This document shows positions 42,271-50,006 of a stretch of DNA of 64,000 nt, in pieces. A program made the position numbers and the translations under genes. Within the stretch, counting starts at the first letter, position 1, and each line of letters starts with the position of its first letter. The DNA comes from Sporolactobacillus pectinivorans (GTDB lineage Bacteria; Bacillota; Bacilli; Bacillales; Sporolactobacillaceae): contig NZ_NXGA01000001.1 of assembly GCF_002802965.1 (NCBI RefSeq), positions 248,452 to 312,451 on the forward strand, written 5' to 3'. Below the pieces are notes generated by a model. The model did not search any database, was not told the origin of the DNA, and saw only the letters and a list, made by a program, of their open reading frames with translations.

Positions 42271-42912
42271 ATGAGCGCCGGAAAAGAAGCCGCAAAGGTG
42301 ATGCGCAGAGAACAAATTATCGATGCCGCGGAAAAACTTTTTTTCACGAAAGGGTTCGAGCGCTCAACAATGGATGATGTTGCAGGAACAGCCCATTTCA
42401 GTAAGCGAACAGTATATGCCTATTTTTCAAGCAAAGAGCAGCTGAATTTCGAAGTCATGATCAGGGGCTACCGCCTGCTCATCGCCATGTTGAAAAAAGA
42501 AGAGCAGAAATGGGCGGAGGGGCACATCGACAGCAGACTGGAGCAGATGGCCATAGCGCTGTACACATTCAGCAAGGAATACCCCGGATACTTTTCTGCT
42601 ATCTTTTCCTATGAAAATGCCGAGGCCGACTTTCAGGAGGATATTCCCGATCAGTCACTGAAAGAGTGCTACGCGCTTGGAGAGGAAGTTTTCGGCATGC
42701 TCACGAGGTTGATCCGGGAAGGCCAGGCCGGGGGGCTTTACAGAAAAGAACTGGACCCGGTTAAGGCAGCACTTGTCCTGTGGTCCTGCATGGACGGAAT
42801 TTTCAATACTTCTAAAGTTAAGGCCGGGTACATTCAAAGCATGCATCACACTTCCCCGGACAGTGTTGTTGCTTATGCCCTTCAAATGTTAATCCGGTGC
42901 ATAAAAAAATAA
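42271..42912 (+). CDS. TetR/AcrR-family regulator
   Basis: 213 residues with a typical N-terminal helix-turn-helix (IIDAAEKLFFTKGF, MDDVAGTAHFSKRTVYAYFSSKEQL in parts). The C-terminal ligand domain is unspecific. It lies directly before an Acg-like oxidoreductase gene (21 bp) and has a large imperfect dyad in its promoter, so it probably represses itself and that gene. Confidence 0.87.
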   Translation: MSAGKEAAKVMRREQIIDAAEKLFFTKGFERSTMDDVAGTAHFSKRTVYAYFSSKEQLNFEVMIRGYRLLIAMLKKEEQKWAEGHIDSRLEQMAIALYTFSKEYPGYFSAIFSYENAEADFQEDIPDQSLKECYALGEEVFGMLTRLIREGQAGGLYRKELDPVKAALVLWSCMDGIFNTSKVKAGYIQSMHHTSPDSVVAYALQMLIRCIKK

Positions 42913-42932
42913 AACGGAGGTCCAGCTGTCCG

Positions 42933-44129
42933 ATGAAAAAACGAGGAGTGAAAAAAACTTTGCTCTATACTTTGACCAGCCTCTTAGCCATTCTGTTTCT
43001 GGCTTTATCCGTTCTGTTTTTTGCCAGTGGCGCTTTTCTACCCAAAAAATATTTGGAACCTTGGGACAAAAATTATGCCAAAAAATTTGAAGATCCGCGG
43101 ATCAGGCTTTCAGCTTACGGGCTGCTCGCCGCGAACGGCCACAACATGCAGCCATGGAAAATAAAACTGGATAAAAATGATCCGATGGTCTTTTATCTTT
43201 ATGCCGACAGCAGCAGGATGACTAAGGAGGTAGATCCGTACTCCCGCCAGCTGATGGTTACTCAGGGCACCTTCCTGGATTATGTTGCAGTCGCTGGCCG
43301 TTCAACCGGCTATCCGGTGCGAATCTCGTTGTTTCCGAAGGGGAAGTACGACGAAACTAATCTTGTGAAAAGTATGAATACAAAACCCGTCGCAAAAATT
43401 ACACTTGAAAAGGCCGCCCCACAGTTCAGTCCACTCCTCAGCACTCTGTATCTCCCGGACACGAACAGGGATCCTTATAAACCAGCGAAGCTGACCGAGA
43501 AACAGATCACGCAACTGGAACAGCTTTCAAAAGACCCTGCTCTATCCGTTAAACTTTACCAAGATAAGGCCAATGTCAGCCGATTAGGCGATTATGCAAT
43601 GCAAGGGGCAGTTATTGAAGCAGGGGTTACGCGTGTGATGCAAGAGTCAGATAGAATTTTCCGTGCTAATGAGTATCAGAAGAATAAATACCGTTACGGT
43701 TATTCATTTGAAGGACAAGGAACTTCAGGTCCGATGATGTACTTGATGGAGGGCCTGATCACCCTTTTCCCATCCATGAATAACGATCAGGCAGCTTCCG
43801 ATCTCTTCATCAAATCAACTCAGACATCTGTTGATCATACGCCGGCTTATGCCATGATTCTGTCAAAGGATAACAGCAGAGAAAGTCAGGTTAAAAGCGG
43901 CATGCTGTACAGCCGGCTGACGCTTGTTGCACACACGCTTGGACTCGCGGTTCAACCGCTGAGTCAGGTTCTGGAAGAATATCCGGAAATGAAAGGCCCC
44001 TATACAGGAATCCGCAGAGATTATGCAGCGAATGGCAGTACGATCCAAATGCTCGTCCGCATCGGCCAGCCGGAAAAGCAAGTGCCTTTAAGCATGAGAC
44101 GCGATGTCATGGATCTGATCAGGAATTGA
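42933..44129 (+). CDS. Acg-family FMN-binding (nitroreductase-fold) membrane-anchored protein
   Basis: 398 residues. N-terminal signal/anchor (about 8-30: LYTLTSLLAILFLALSVLFF), then a duplicated nitroreductase-like fold of the Acg family: LLAANGHNMQPWKI, DPYSRQLMVTQGTFLDYVAVA, NRDPYKPAKLT, SRLTLVAHTLGLAVQPL, VRIGQP. Acg proteins bind flavin but lack usual nitroreductase dimer lids; function uncertain. Start ATG 42933 with GGAGG 12 nt upstream. Probably regulated by the preceding TetR. Confidence 0.82.
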   Translation: MKKRGVKKTLLYTLTSLLAILFLALSVLFFASGAFLPKKYLEPWDKNYAKKFEDPRIRLSAYGLLAANGHNMQPWKIKLDKNDPMVFYLYADSSRMTKEVDPYSRQLMVTQGTFLDYVAVAGRSTGYPVRISLFPKGKYDETNLVKSMNTKPVAKITLEKAAPQFSPLLSTLYLPDTNRDPYKPAKLTEKQITQLEQLSKDPALSVKLYQDKANVSRLGDYAMQGAVIEAGVTRVMQESDRIFRANEYQKNKYRYGYSFEGQGTSGPMMYLMEGLITLFPSMNNDQAASDLFIKSTQTSVDHTPAYAMILSKDNSRESQVKSGMLYSRLTLVAHTLGLAVQPLSQVLEEYPEMKGPYTGIRRDYAANGSTIQMLVRIGQPEKQVPLSMRRDVMDLIRN

Positions 44130-44161
44130 ATTGCTGGTGGTATTGAAAGAAGAAGTGAAAA

Positions 44162-44192
44162 GCGGGGCGCCTGATCAAAACCAGACGCCCCG
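44162..44192. terminator. GC-rich bidirectional terminator
   Basis: GCGGGGCG / CGCCCCGC stem with inner CTG/CAG and an 8-nt loop between the Acg-like gene and the convergent tRNA cluster. Confidence 0.8.
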
Positions 44193-44215
44193 CAATTCGT
44201 ATGTTACTTTGGAAG

Positions 44216-44288
44216 TGGAGCCTAGGAGGATCGAACTCCTGACCTCCTGCGTGCAAAGCAGGCGCTCTCCCAGCTGAGCTAAGGCCCC
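44216..44288 (-). tRNA. tRNA-Ala(TGC)
   Basis: Cloverleaf read on the minus strand: GGGGCCT acceptor paired with AGGCTCC, anticodon loop CTTTGCA, TTCGATC T-loop. Anticodon TGC. Last tRNA of the cluster. Confidence 0.95.
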
Positions 44289-44294
44289 ATAGAA

Positions 44295-44369
44295 TGGAGC
44301 GGAAGACGGGATTCGAACCCGCGACCCCCACCATGGCAAGGTGATGTTCTACCACTGAACTACTTCCGC
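44295..44369 (-). tRNA. tRNA-Gly(GCC)
   Basis: GCGGAAG acceptor stem, anticodon GCC in CTTGCCA, TTCGAAT T-loop, CCA encoded. Confidence 0.95.
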
Positions 44370-44428
44370 ACACCAGTGCATCACAAATATAGAAGAGACA
44401 CACCCATAAAAAAGCAAGAAAAAAATAA

Positions 44429-44514
44429 TGCGGATGAGAGGACTTGAACCTCCACGCCCCGTAAAGGGCACTAGAACCTGAATCTAGCGCGTCTGCCAAT
44501 TCCGCCACACCCGC
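44429..44514 (-). tRNA. tRNA-Leu(CAG)
   Basis: 86-nt tRNA with long variable arm (TGCCCTTTACGGGGCG), GCGGGTG acceptor stem, anticodon CAG in ATTCAGGT. No CCA encoded. Confidence 0.95.
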
Positions 44515-44520
44515 AAAAAA

Positions 44521-44596
44521 TGGTGGGCCATGAAGGTCTCGAACCTTCGACCCTCTGATTAAGAGTCAGATGCTCTACCAACTGAGCTAATGGCCC
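44521..44596 (-). tRNA. tRNA-Lys(CTT)
   Basis: GGGCCAT acceptor stem, anticodon CTT in ACTCTTAAT, CCA encoded. Confidence 0.95.
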
Positions 44597-44615
44597 AAAT
44601 AAATGGAAATTATAG

Positions 44616-44700
44616 TGGTGGAGGGAGAAGGTTTCGAACCTTCGAACCCTAAGGGAACGGATTTACAGTCCGTCGCGTTTAGCCTCTTCGCTATCCCTCC
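44616..44700 (-). tRNA. tRNA-Tyr(GTA)
   Basis: 85-nt tRNA with long variable arm; GGAGGGA acceptor stem, anticodon GTA in ACTGTAAAT, CCA encoded. Confidence 0.95.
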
Positions 44701-44719
44701 GCATAAACGTTTTTATCAA

Positions 44720-44795
<76 letters not shown>

Positions 44796-44799
44796 GTAA

Positions 44800-44875
44800 T
44801 GGTGGAGGATATAGGGCTCGAACCTATGACCCTCTGCTTGTAAGGCAGACGCTCTCCCAGCTGAGCTAATCCTCC
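44800..44875 (-). tRNA. tRNA-Val(TAC)
   Basis: GGAGGAT acceptor stem, anticodon TAC in CCTTACAAG, CCA encoded. Confidence 0.95.
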
Positions 44876-44879
44876 AAAG

Positions 44880-44951
44880 TGACCCGTACGGGATTCGAAC
44901 CCATGAACCCACCGTGAAAGGGTGGTGTCTTAACCGCTTGACGAACGGGCC
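44880..44951 (-). tRNA. tRNA-Glu(TTC)
   Basis: GGCCCGT acceptor stem, anticodon TTC in CCTTTCACG. First tRNA of the eight-gene minus-strand cluster. Confidence 0.93.
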
Positions 44952-45343
44952 ATACCTTTTGTCGCAATCGACGTTCTTTATTATATACAGATTGGACAGC
45001 CTTGTAAAGCAAAACATAAAAACCTTTATATTCTGAATTATTAGGTTTTCATTTTCTCCTGTTCACTCTGAGCTGGAAGCCATTATTTGATCACAGATTT
45101 CCAGCACTGTTCCCCCAGAAAAAATGGGGCCTTTCTCATGGTTTTTCTGACGAATCTGCAGTGCAGGGCTACAGCCTAACCGATCCAAATGCAGCGACGG
45201 CTGAACGACATGCCCGGCAAAAACACTGTGGTCACTCCTGAACGCTTTGTAAATTTGAAACTCAGAAACTCACCTGACATTCCTTTCGCTAAGTAATAAT
45301 CAAAGATAGGGGGCTGCTCTTTTTAATTGTCTCAAAATAAAAA
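44952..45343. other. tRNA promoter region and non-coding stretch
   Basis: Upstream of tRNA-Glu the minus strand should hold the cluster promoter. No gene is visible; a short open frame around 45160-45250 has no family resemblance. Confidence 0.45.
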
Positions 45344-45368
45344 GGATGGAAAACCATCGTTTCCATCC
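45344..45368 (-). terminator. terminator of the 53-residue membrane peptide gene
   Basis: GGATGGAAA / TTTCCATCC stem with a 7-nt loop followed on the minus strand by TTTTTTT. Confidence 0.85.
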
Positions 45369-45434
45369 AGAATATGAATTCTTCTTTTAGTGTTCGACGA
45401 CAAAATATCTTAAATGACAGGATCAGCACTTCTT

Positions 45435-45596
45435 TTAGCCCAGAAAAAGTTTTACATTGATAATAATGGAAACGGCAAGTGCACAATTAGTCAGAAGCAA
45501 TTTTCGATTCAGACGAATTTCTGCCTTTTCTGCTCTTACCACTTCGTCATTCTCTATGCCTTCAGTTCCAGACCCCTTGGCTTCTCTGAGTTCCAT
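45435..45596 (-). CDS. 53-residue single-helix membrane peptide, unknown
   Basis: Acidic N-terminal half (MELREAKGSGTEGIENDEVV) and one C-terminal membrane helix (LTNCALAVSIIINVKLFL). AGGAG lies 9 nt before the ATG and a strong terminator follows, so it is probably a real small gene. No family recognised. Confidence 0.6.
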   Translation of the reverse strand: MELREAKGSGTEGIENDEVVRAEKAEIRLNRKLLLTNCALAVSIIINVKLFLG

Positions 45597-45714
45597 TTTT
45601 ACCAACTCCTATCCGGAATTAGTTTTTATCCTACCTTTAATTTCATCGTAAACGAAGCATATTGAATCACTGTTAGCTTTTTTTGTCATTTGTGTAAAGA
45701 GCTGCTTTACTACC

Positions 45715-46545
45715 TTATTTGGATCGATGTACCGGACCCTGTTTCAAAAAATTCGCAGTAAAGTCAACAATGGCACGCTGAGACATGAACAGGGAATCGG
45801 CCTGACCAATTTTCCCGATCTGCAGATTTTTTGTTTCTCTTGGATCTGTTTCAAAGGCATGTCCGATCTGTGAAAATCGCTCTTCATGGTAATCCCAGTC
45901 GCGGTAGCTCACCCAGCGGCGTTGCCCATTAAGGAGAATCGGACTTTGCCGAGTGATCATTTTCAATTTTTTCGAACAGCATTCACCCAGGTGCATGGAC
46001 GTATTATTTCCATAACTCACACCGAGAAGAAGCACCCAGCCATTCAGCTGATAAATTTTTGCCAGCGGAGAATCCTGCCCCAGTCCATCGTCAAGGACGT
46101 GCCCGTCTACAATCTGGTCACAGGCTGCGCCCCATGCAGCAAAAGAATAAATCGGGTGGCTGCTTCTCCTCACTCCCGGAAATTTGCGAAAAGTTTCGGC
46201 AACTCTGCCCATTCCCAATGTCGGCGTTCGCTCCGGATCAAAAGGAGGCATTTCTTGATAAATCGCTTGCATCCATTTCTTGGGGACCGGTGGGTTTTCC
46301 CAGTCTATTGGATCTGAAACATCTGCACTGTGGGCTGGCATAATCAGGGTCCCAGCGGGGGTCAGAACCTCCTGTAGCGCTTCAATAACAGCAACAGGCC
46401 CACCGCATATCCATCCAATCCGGCTCATGGACGTATGAACAATCACAGTCATACCCTCTTTAAGCCCTAGCTGTCTCAAATCCCGGACCATCGTGGATCG
46501 GGTGACCGCTGTTTTCGTCCGTCTGATTGCGTCCCATTCCGTCAT
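45715..46545 (-). CDS. AAC(3)-family aminoglycoside N-acetyltransferase (YokD-like)
   Basis: 276 residues with AAC(3) landmarks: LGLKEGMTVIVHTSMSRIGWICGG, TLIMPAHSADVSDP, PTLGMGRVAETFRKFPGVRRSSHPIYSFAAWG in parts, and LLLGVSYGNNTSMHLGE (catalytic His). Such enzymes acetylate the 3-amino group of aminoglycosides; chromosomal homologues such as B. subtilis YokD have unclear natural substrates. ATG 46545 with AGGGACG upstream. Confidence 0.87.
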   Translation of the reverse strand: MTEWDAIRRTKTAVTRSTMVRDLRQLGLKEGMTVIVHTSMSRIGWICGGPVAVIEALQEVLTPAGTLIMPAHSADVSDPIDWENPPVPKKWMQAIYQEMPPFDPERTPTLGMGRVAETFRKFPGVRRSSHPIYSFAAWGAACDQIVDGHVLDDGLGQDSPLAKIYQLNGWVLLLGVSYGNNTSMHLGECCSKKLKMITRQSPILLNGQRRWVSYRDWDYHEERFSQIGHAFETDPRETKNLQIGKIGQADSLFMSQRAIVDFTANFLKQGPVHRSK

Positions 46546-46643
46546 CACTCATCGTCCCTTTTTCTTTCATCAGCATCCGTTGTAAAATTACGAAATAAAA
46601 AAGGCACCCCGCTGAAATTAAAGCCGCTGTGGATGCCCTATTA

Positions 46644-46666
46644 CACTGACTGTTAATCAGTCAGTG
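46644..46666. promoter_or_regulatory. 9-bp perfect palindrome between AAC(3) and UspA genes
   Basis: CACTGACTG-TTAAT-CAGTCAGTG. It lies just past the UspA stop and about 100 bp upstream of the AAC(3) start. No T-run follows, so it may be an operator rather than a terminator. Confidence 0.4.
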
Positions 46667-46690
46667 ATTCAGTTCACCAATGACTTCCAC

Positions 46691-47116
46691 TTACTTGATG
46701 ATCAATACAGGCACTTTGGCACGTTGGACGACGCCGTGGCTGACACTGCCGAGAAATTCCTTTACACCACTCAGCCCCCTGCTGCCTATGATAATCAGAT
46801 CATAACCATTGGACTCAGCAAATTCAAGAATCGTGCGGACAGGCTGTCCTTCCTGAACAAATGTATGTGTGCTGTTTGGAATCTGATCCAGCCATTCACT
46901 CGTTCTGGCAACCACTTCATTTCCGTATTTAAAAGTCGACTCGCGTACCTCTCTATAGACATCGCCGACAATGAATTGATTCGTCGGAACCGTAACCACA
47001 TTAAAGACATCCAGAACCGTTTTTTCATCCAGCCGGGCAATTTCAATCCCTTTTTTCAACGCCTTCTTTGAAAGCTCCGAATCGTCATATGAAACCAGAA
47101 TTTTAGAAAATAGCAT
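46691..47116 (-). CDS. universal stress protein UspA family
   Basis: About 141 residues: KILVSYDDSELSKKAL at the start and the ATP-binding GSRGLSGVKEFLGSVSHGVVQRAKVPVLII signature (G-2x-G-9x-G-S/T) in parts at the end. Cytoplasmic stress protein. ATG 47116 has GGGGTG 6 nt upstream. Confidence 0.9.
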   Translation of the reverse strand: MLFSKILVSYDDSELSKKALKKGIEIARLDEKTVLDVFNVVTVPTNQFIVGDVYREVRESTFKYGNEVVARTSEWLDQIPNSTHTFVQEGQPVRTILEFAESNGYDLIIIGSRGLSGVKEFLGSVSHGVVQRAKVPVLIIK

Positions 47117-47555
47117 AGCGATCACCCCGCCCTTTCCAATATTGCTGTCAGTTTATTCAAAACCGGAGAGCAAATAATGAATAATCACCATCCTGGAGAT
47201 CTATTTCAGGAGGCGTGTTTGTGTGACTTAAGATGTTCTCAGATTTATCGACAGCTCTTACCTCTATTTTATAGCACATGGGCTGAATATGAAAGCCCTA
47301 TCAGAAGTTAGCCGGGCTTTCACGTCTGTCCTAATTTTGACTATTTATTGACTTACCAGCAAAAATTTTTAAACTTTGGCTCTTTATCTCTTACCTTTTT
47401 TTAATATCTGCGCTATATTTATTAGTGTAGAAAAAAATGTTACATGTATTAGTTGTGAACGTTTTCATTTATTTTGGCAAGCCGGTCTTTCGCGGCATAA
47501 TGATTAAAATAGCGATCAGATCACCTAAATCCGGTGAAAAATCGAGGTTTTGTAG
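47117..47555. other. intergenic stretch
   Basis: About 440 bases between divergent genes. Contains only promoter-like AT-rich parts (e.g. near 47390-47430); no gene or repeat recognised. Confidence 0.5.
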
Positions 47556-48554
47556 ATGAAGAAAGGGTATCTTTTTATCGCCTTTTCTACGCTGTTCTTT
47601 AGCACGATGGAAATTGCCATTAAGCTGGTGGCAACAGAATTCAATCCGATGCAGCTGAACTTTATACGTTTTCTGATTGGATCAATTATTCTGGCGCCTT
47701 TGGCTATCCGTCATTTGAAGGGAAGCGGATTTTCGCTCAACAGAAGCAGTATTCTGTACTTTCTTTTCTCAGGTTTTATGTGCGTTGTTGTCAGTATGAC
47801 CTTCTTCCAGCTGGCGATCGTGTACGCTCAAGCGTCAACTGTGGCCATTTTGTTCAGCTGCAATGCCGTCTTTGTCATTCCTTTCGCGCATTTCTTTCTG
47901 AAAGAAAAACTGACGAAGCTGTCATTGCTTTCGCTGGTAATCAGTGTGGCAGGCATGTTGTTTATCGTCAATCCGGAAAATCTGACTAACGTCACCGGCA
48001 TTATATTGTCGCTTGTGGCGGCTGTAACCTTCGCCTTATACGGGATCGTCGGTCGTAAGGGCAGCCTGAAATTCGGTTTTGATGGAATTGTGCAAAGCAG
48101 TTTCAGCTTTCTGACCGGGAGTATCGAACTGCTTGTTCTGATACTGATCACGAAAATCGGAGCAGTAGCGGGTTGGCTTAACAGCGTCGGACTTAGCGAT
48201 TTCAGCAATATTCCTGTCCTTAAAAATGTATCCTGGGGCACCATGCCCATATTGATTTACCTTGGCGTCTTTGTTACCGGTCTTGGCTTCAGCTTCTATT
48301 TTTTGGCTATGGAGGAAACTTCCGCATCAACTGCTTCATTGGTTTTTTTCATCAAGCCGGCTCTGGCGCCGATACTGGCTCTGTTCATTCTTGGTGAAGC
48401 AATCACCCCGAACGTTCTGGGCGGAATCCTGCTTATTCTCGGCGGTTCCTGTGTTGAATTGCTTTCCGATAATCGGGAAGCAAAGCTTGCGGAACACGCG
48501 CGAAGAGCAGCCAAACAGGCGGCTGTGCATTCGGGAAGTGTCCACGCAAGATAG
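47556..48554 (+). CDS. EamA/DMT-family transporter
   Basis: 332 residues, ten membrane helices in two EamA halves (RFLIGSIILAPLAI, TVAILFSCNAVFVIPFAHFFLKEKL in parts; STASLVFFIKPALAPILALFILGEAI in parts), then a basic tail. Metabolite exporter or importer of unknown substrate. Followed by a strong terminator. Confidence 0.87.
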   Translation: MKKGYLFIAFSTLFFSTMEIAIKLVATEFNPMQLNFIRFLIGSIILAPLAIRHLKGSGFSLNRSSILYFLFSGFMCVVVSMTFFQLAIVYAQASTVAILFSCNAVFVIPFAHFFLKEKLTKLSLLSLVISVAGMLFIVNPENLTNVTGIILSLVAAVTFALYGIVGRKGSLKFGFDGIVQSSFSFLTGSIELLVLILITKIGAVAGWLNSVGLSDFSNIPVLKNVSWGTMPILIYLGVFVTGLGFSFYFLAMEETSASTASLVFFIKPALAPILALFILGEAITPNVLGGILLILGGSCVELLSDNREAKLAEHARRAAKQAAVHSGSVHAR

Positions 48555-48574
48555 CTGGCTGTCGGACATTTGAT

Positions 48575-48610
48575 AAAGAGAGCGCCTTGAACGTGGGTGC
48601 TCTCTTTTTT
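48575..48610 (+). terminator. terminator of the EamA gene
   Basis: AAAGAGAGCGCC / GGTGCTCTCTTT stem with a 9-nt loop followed by TTTTT. Confidence 0.92.
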
Positions 48611-48902
48611 GTGCGTTTTTCTTCTAATTGCTCATAATATCAAGGGGAATCGGGTTTGACAACTGGCCTCATACTAAAAAAAGAGAGCCCTGTTCAGGGC
48701 CTCAATGGGGGAGATTTATCAGTTCATGTCTCTATCATAGCGAATCCGCCTGCACATTCCATCATGCCTGCGTACAGTCTTTACCTACAACTTAAGTCTG
48801 ATCTTGATATCACATTCCGCTTTTTAAAGGATTGCGAGCGTCCATGCAATAGGAAACAGAGGCAGCCTAAATTGACGATCCATTTTACTTTGCTGTCGCC
48901 AC
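48611..48902. other. intergenic stretch with a hairpin
   Basis: A small hairpin GCCCTG-TT-CAGGGC at about 48687-48700 preceded by AAAAAAAGAGA; otherwise nothing. Confidence 0.4.
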
Positions 48903-49658
48903 TCAACCACAGATCAGGGGCGGGGACCCTGCACGGCTCCACAGCCACAAAGGTGTATGCACATCGATCGGCGCTATCCCGGTTCCGGAGAGCAGTTCCT
49001 TCCAGGCTTGTGCCGCACGTTGGCGTTCTTCCTCACGGCCATTCAATACATCAGCTGGGCATAGACCCAGTTTAACTGTAGCTTGCAGCACATGGGTATC
49101 CGGAGCAACAGTAGTAAGTGCCCTGGATCTCCATTTGATACCAGAATATTTCTCCAGTACATAGAGCCAATAATTGAATATTTTGGGACCTGACAAATAC
49201 GGGAACTCTTTCTTCCGAGTGATTTGCACCATCGTCTTTAATCCGGCAATGTCAAATTCTACAGATTCTAGCAATCCCATAACTTTTCTGGTGGAAGAAG
49301 AGTTGCTTATGCCTGAAGACACGCGAATCCAAATGTCCGGATGACGATTAGGCTGAAGAACGATTTTAGAATGGGTTAAAATATCTTTGAGGGCATGGCG
49401 ATCACCGTCAGCAACTGACTGGGGTTCAAATATCCATCTTGAAGATTCATCTCGGTACGCGTCAGCAATGGATCTCCAGAGTGCATATGAACTTCTCTGA
49501 TAATTTAAGGACATGCCCAATATCAGTACATCAGGCAGTCTGTCCCTTGGCACAACGCCAATCAGAGCATCTTCCGGCATGATCGCTCCGCCCAGCATGC
49601 CATCATCGTACATGCGAAGTAAACACTTTACTTTTTTCAGTAAGAGTTCATTTGTCAT
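48903..49658 (-). CDS. HhH-GPD-like protein of unknown function
   Basis: 251 residues. The C-terminal half has features of HhH-GPD base-excision glycosylases: FPYLSGPKIFNYWLYVLEKY (helix-hairpin-like) and VAPDTHVLQATVKLGL, resembling the VDTHV-R---RLG motif. The N-terminal half (ALWRSIADAYRDESSRWIF, VVLQPNRHPDIW-like) fits an uncharacterised family I have seen only as hypothetical. No FeS cysteines. DNA repair is a reasonable guess but not proven. Confidence 0.5.
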   Translation of the reverse strand: MTNELLLKKVKCLLRMYDDGMLGGAIMPEDALIGVVPRDRLPDVLILGMSLNYQRSSYALWRSIADAYRDESSRWIFEPQSVADGDRHALKDILTHSKIVLQPNRHPDIWIRVSSGISNSSSTRKVMGLLESVEFDIAGLKTMVQITRKKEFPYLSGPKIFNYWLYVLEKYSGIKWRSRALTTVAPDTHVLQATVKLGLCPADVLNGREEERQRAAQAWKELLSGTGIAPIDVHTPLWLWSRAGSPPLICG

Positions 49659-50006
49659 ATAGCCGGCCTCATCCGTTATTCATTTTCCAGTTCATTATAG
49701 AACAATTTATTGGAAATAACCGGTAACGCTTCTGATTTTTTTGTCTTAACATCCGCTGAAAAGCGAATAAATTAAAACATATATTTCACCTATCGTGTTA
49801 TTGAAGTCGCGTCGTGCGGTCCCCGGCTCATCCAGCCGTATTTTTTCTTCGATCACAGCTATCTTCTCACGCGACACTTTTTCAGCTTCCCAAACAAATT
49901 TTCTTTGTTTACTCTTTGGACTCGTTTCGTGTCCAAAGGAATAAGAGAACCAAAAAGACTGACTGTGATGATGATATTCCTACATATCGCCTATTTTCAC
50001 CTGTTT
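49659..50006. other. intergenic stretch with an inverted repeat
   Basis: CTTTGGAC / GTCCAAAG (49914-49921 with 49931-49938) is the only structure seen. It could terminate the GT-C gene's transcript. No gene recognised. Confidence 0.4.

Noticed and set aside
48656..49075. Plus-strand frame of about 139 codons
   Set aside because: Shadow of the gene on the opposite strand, with no ribosome binding site or recognisable protein pattern.
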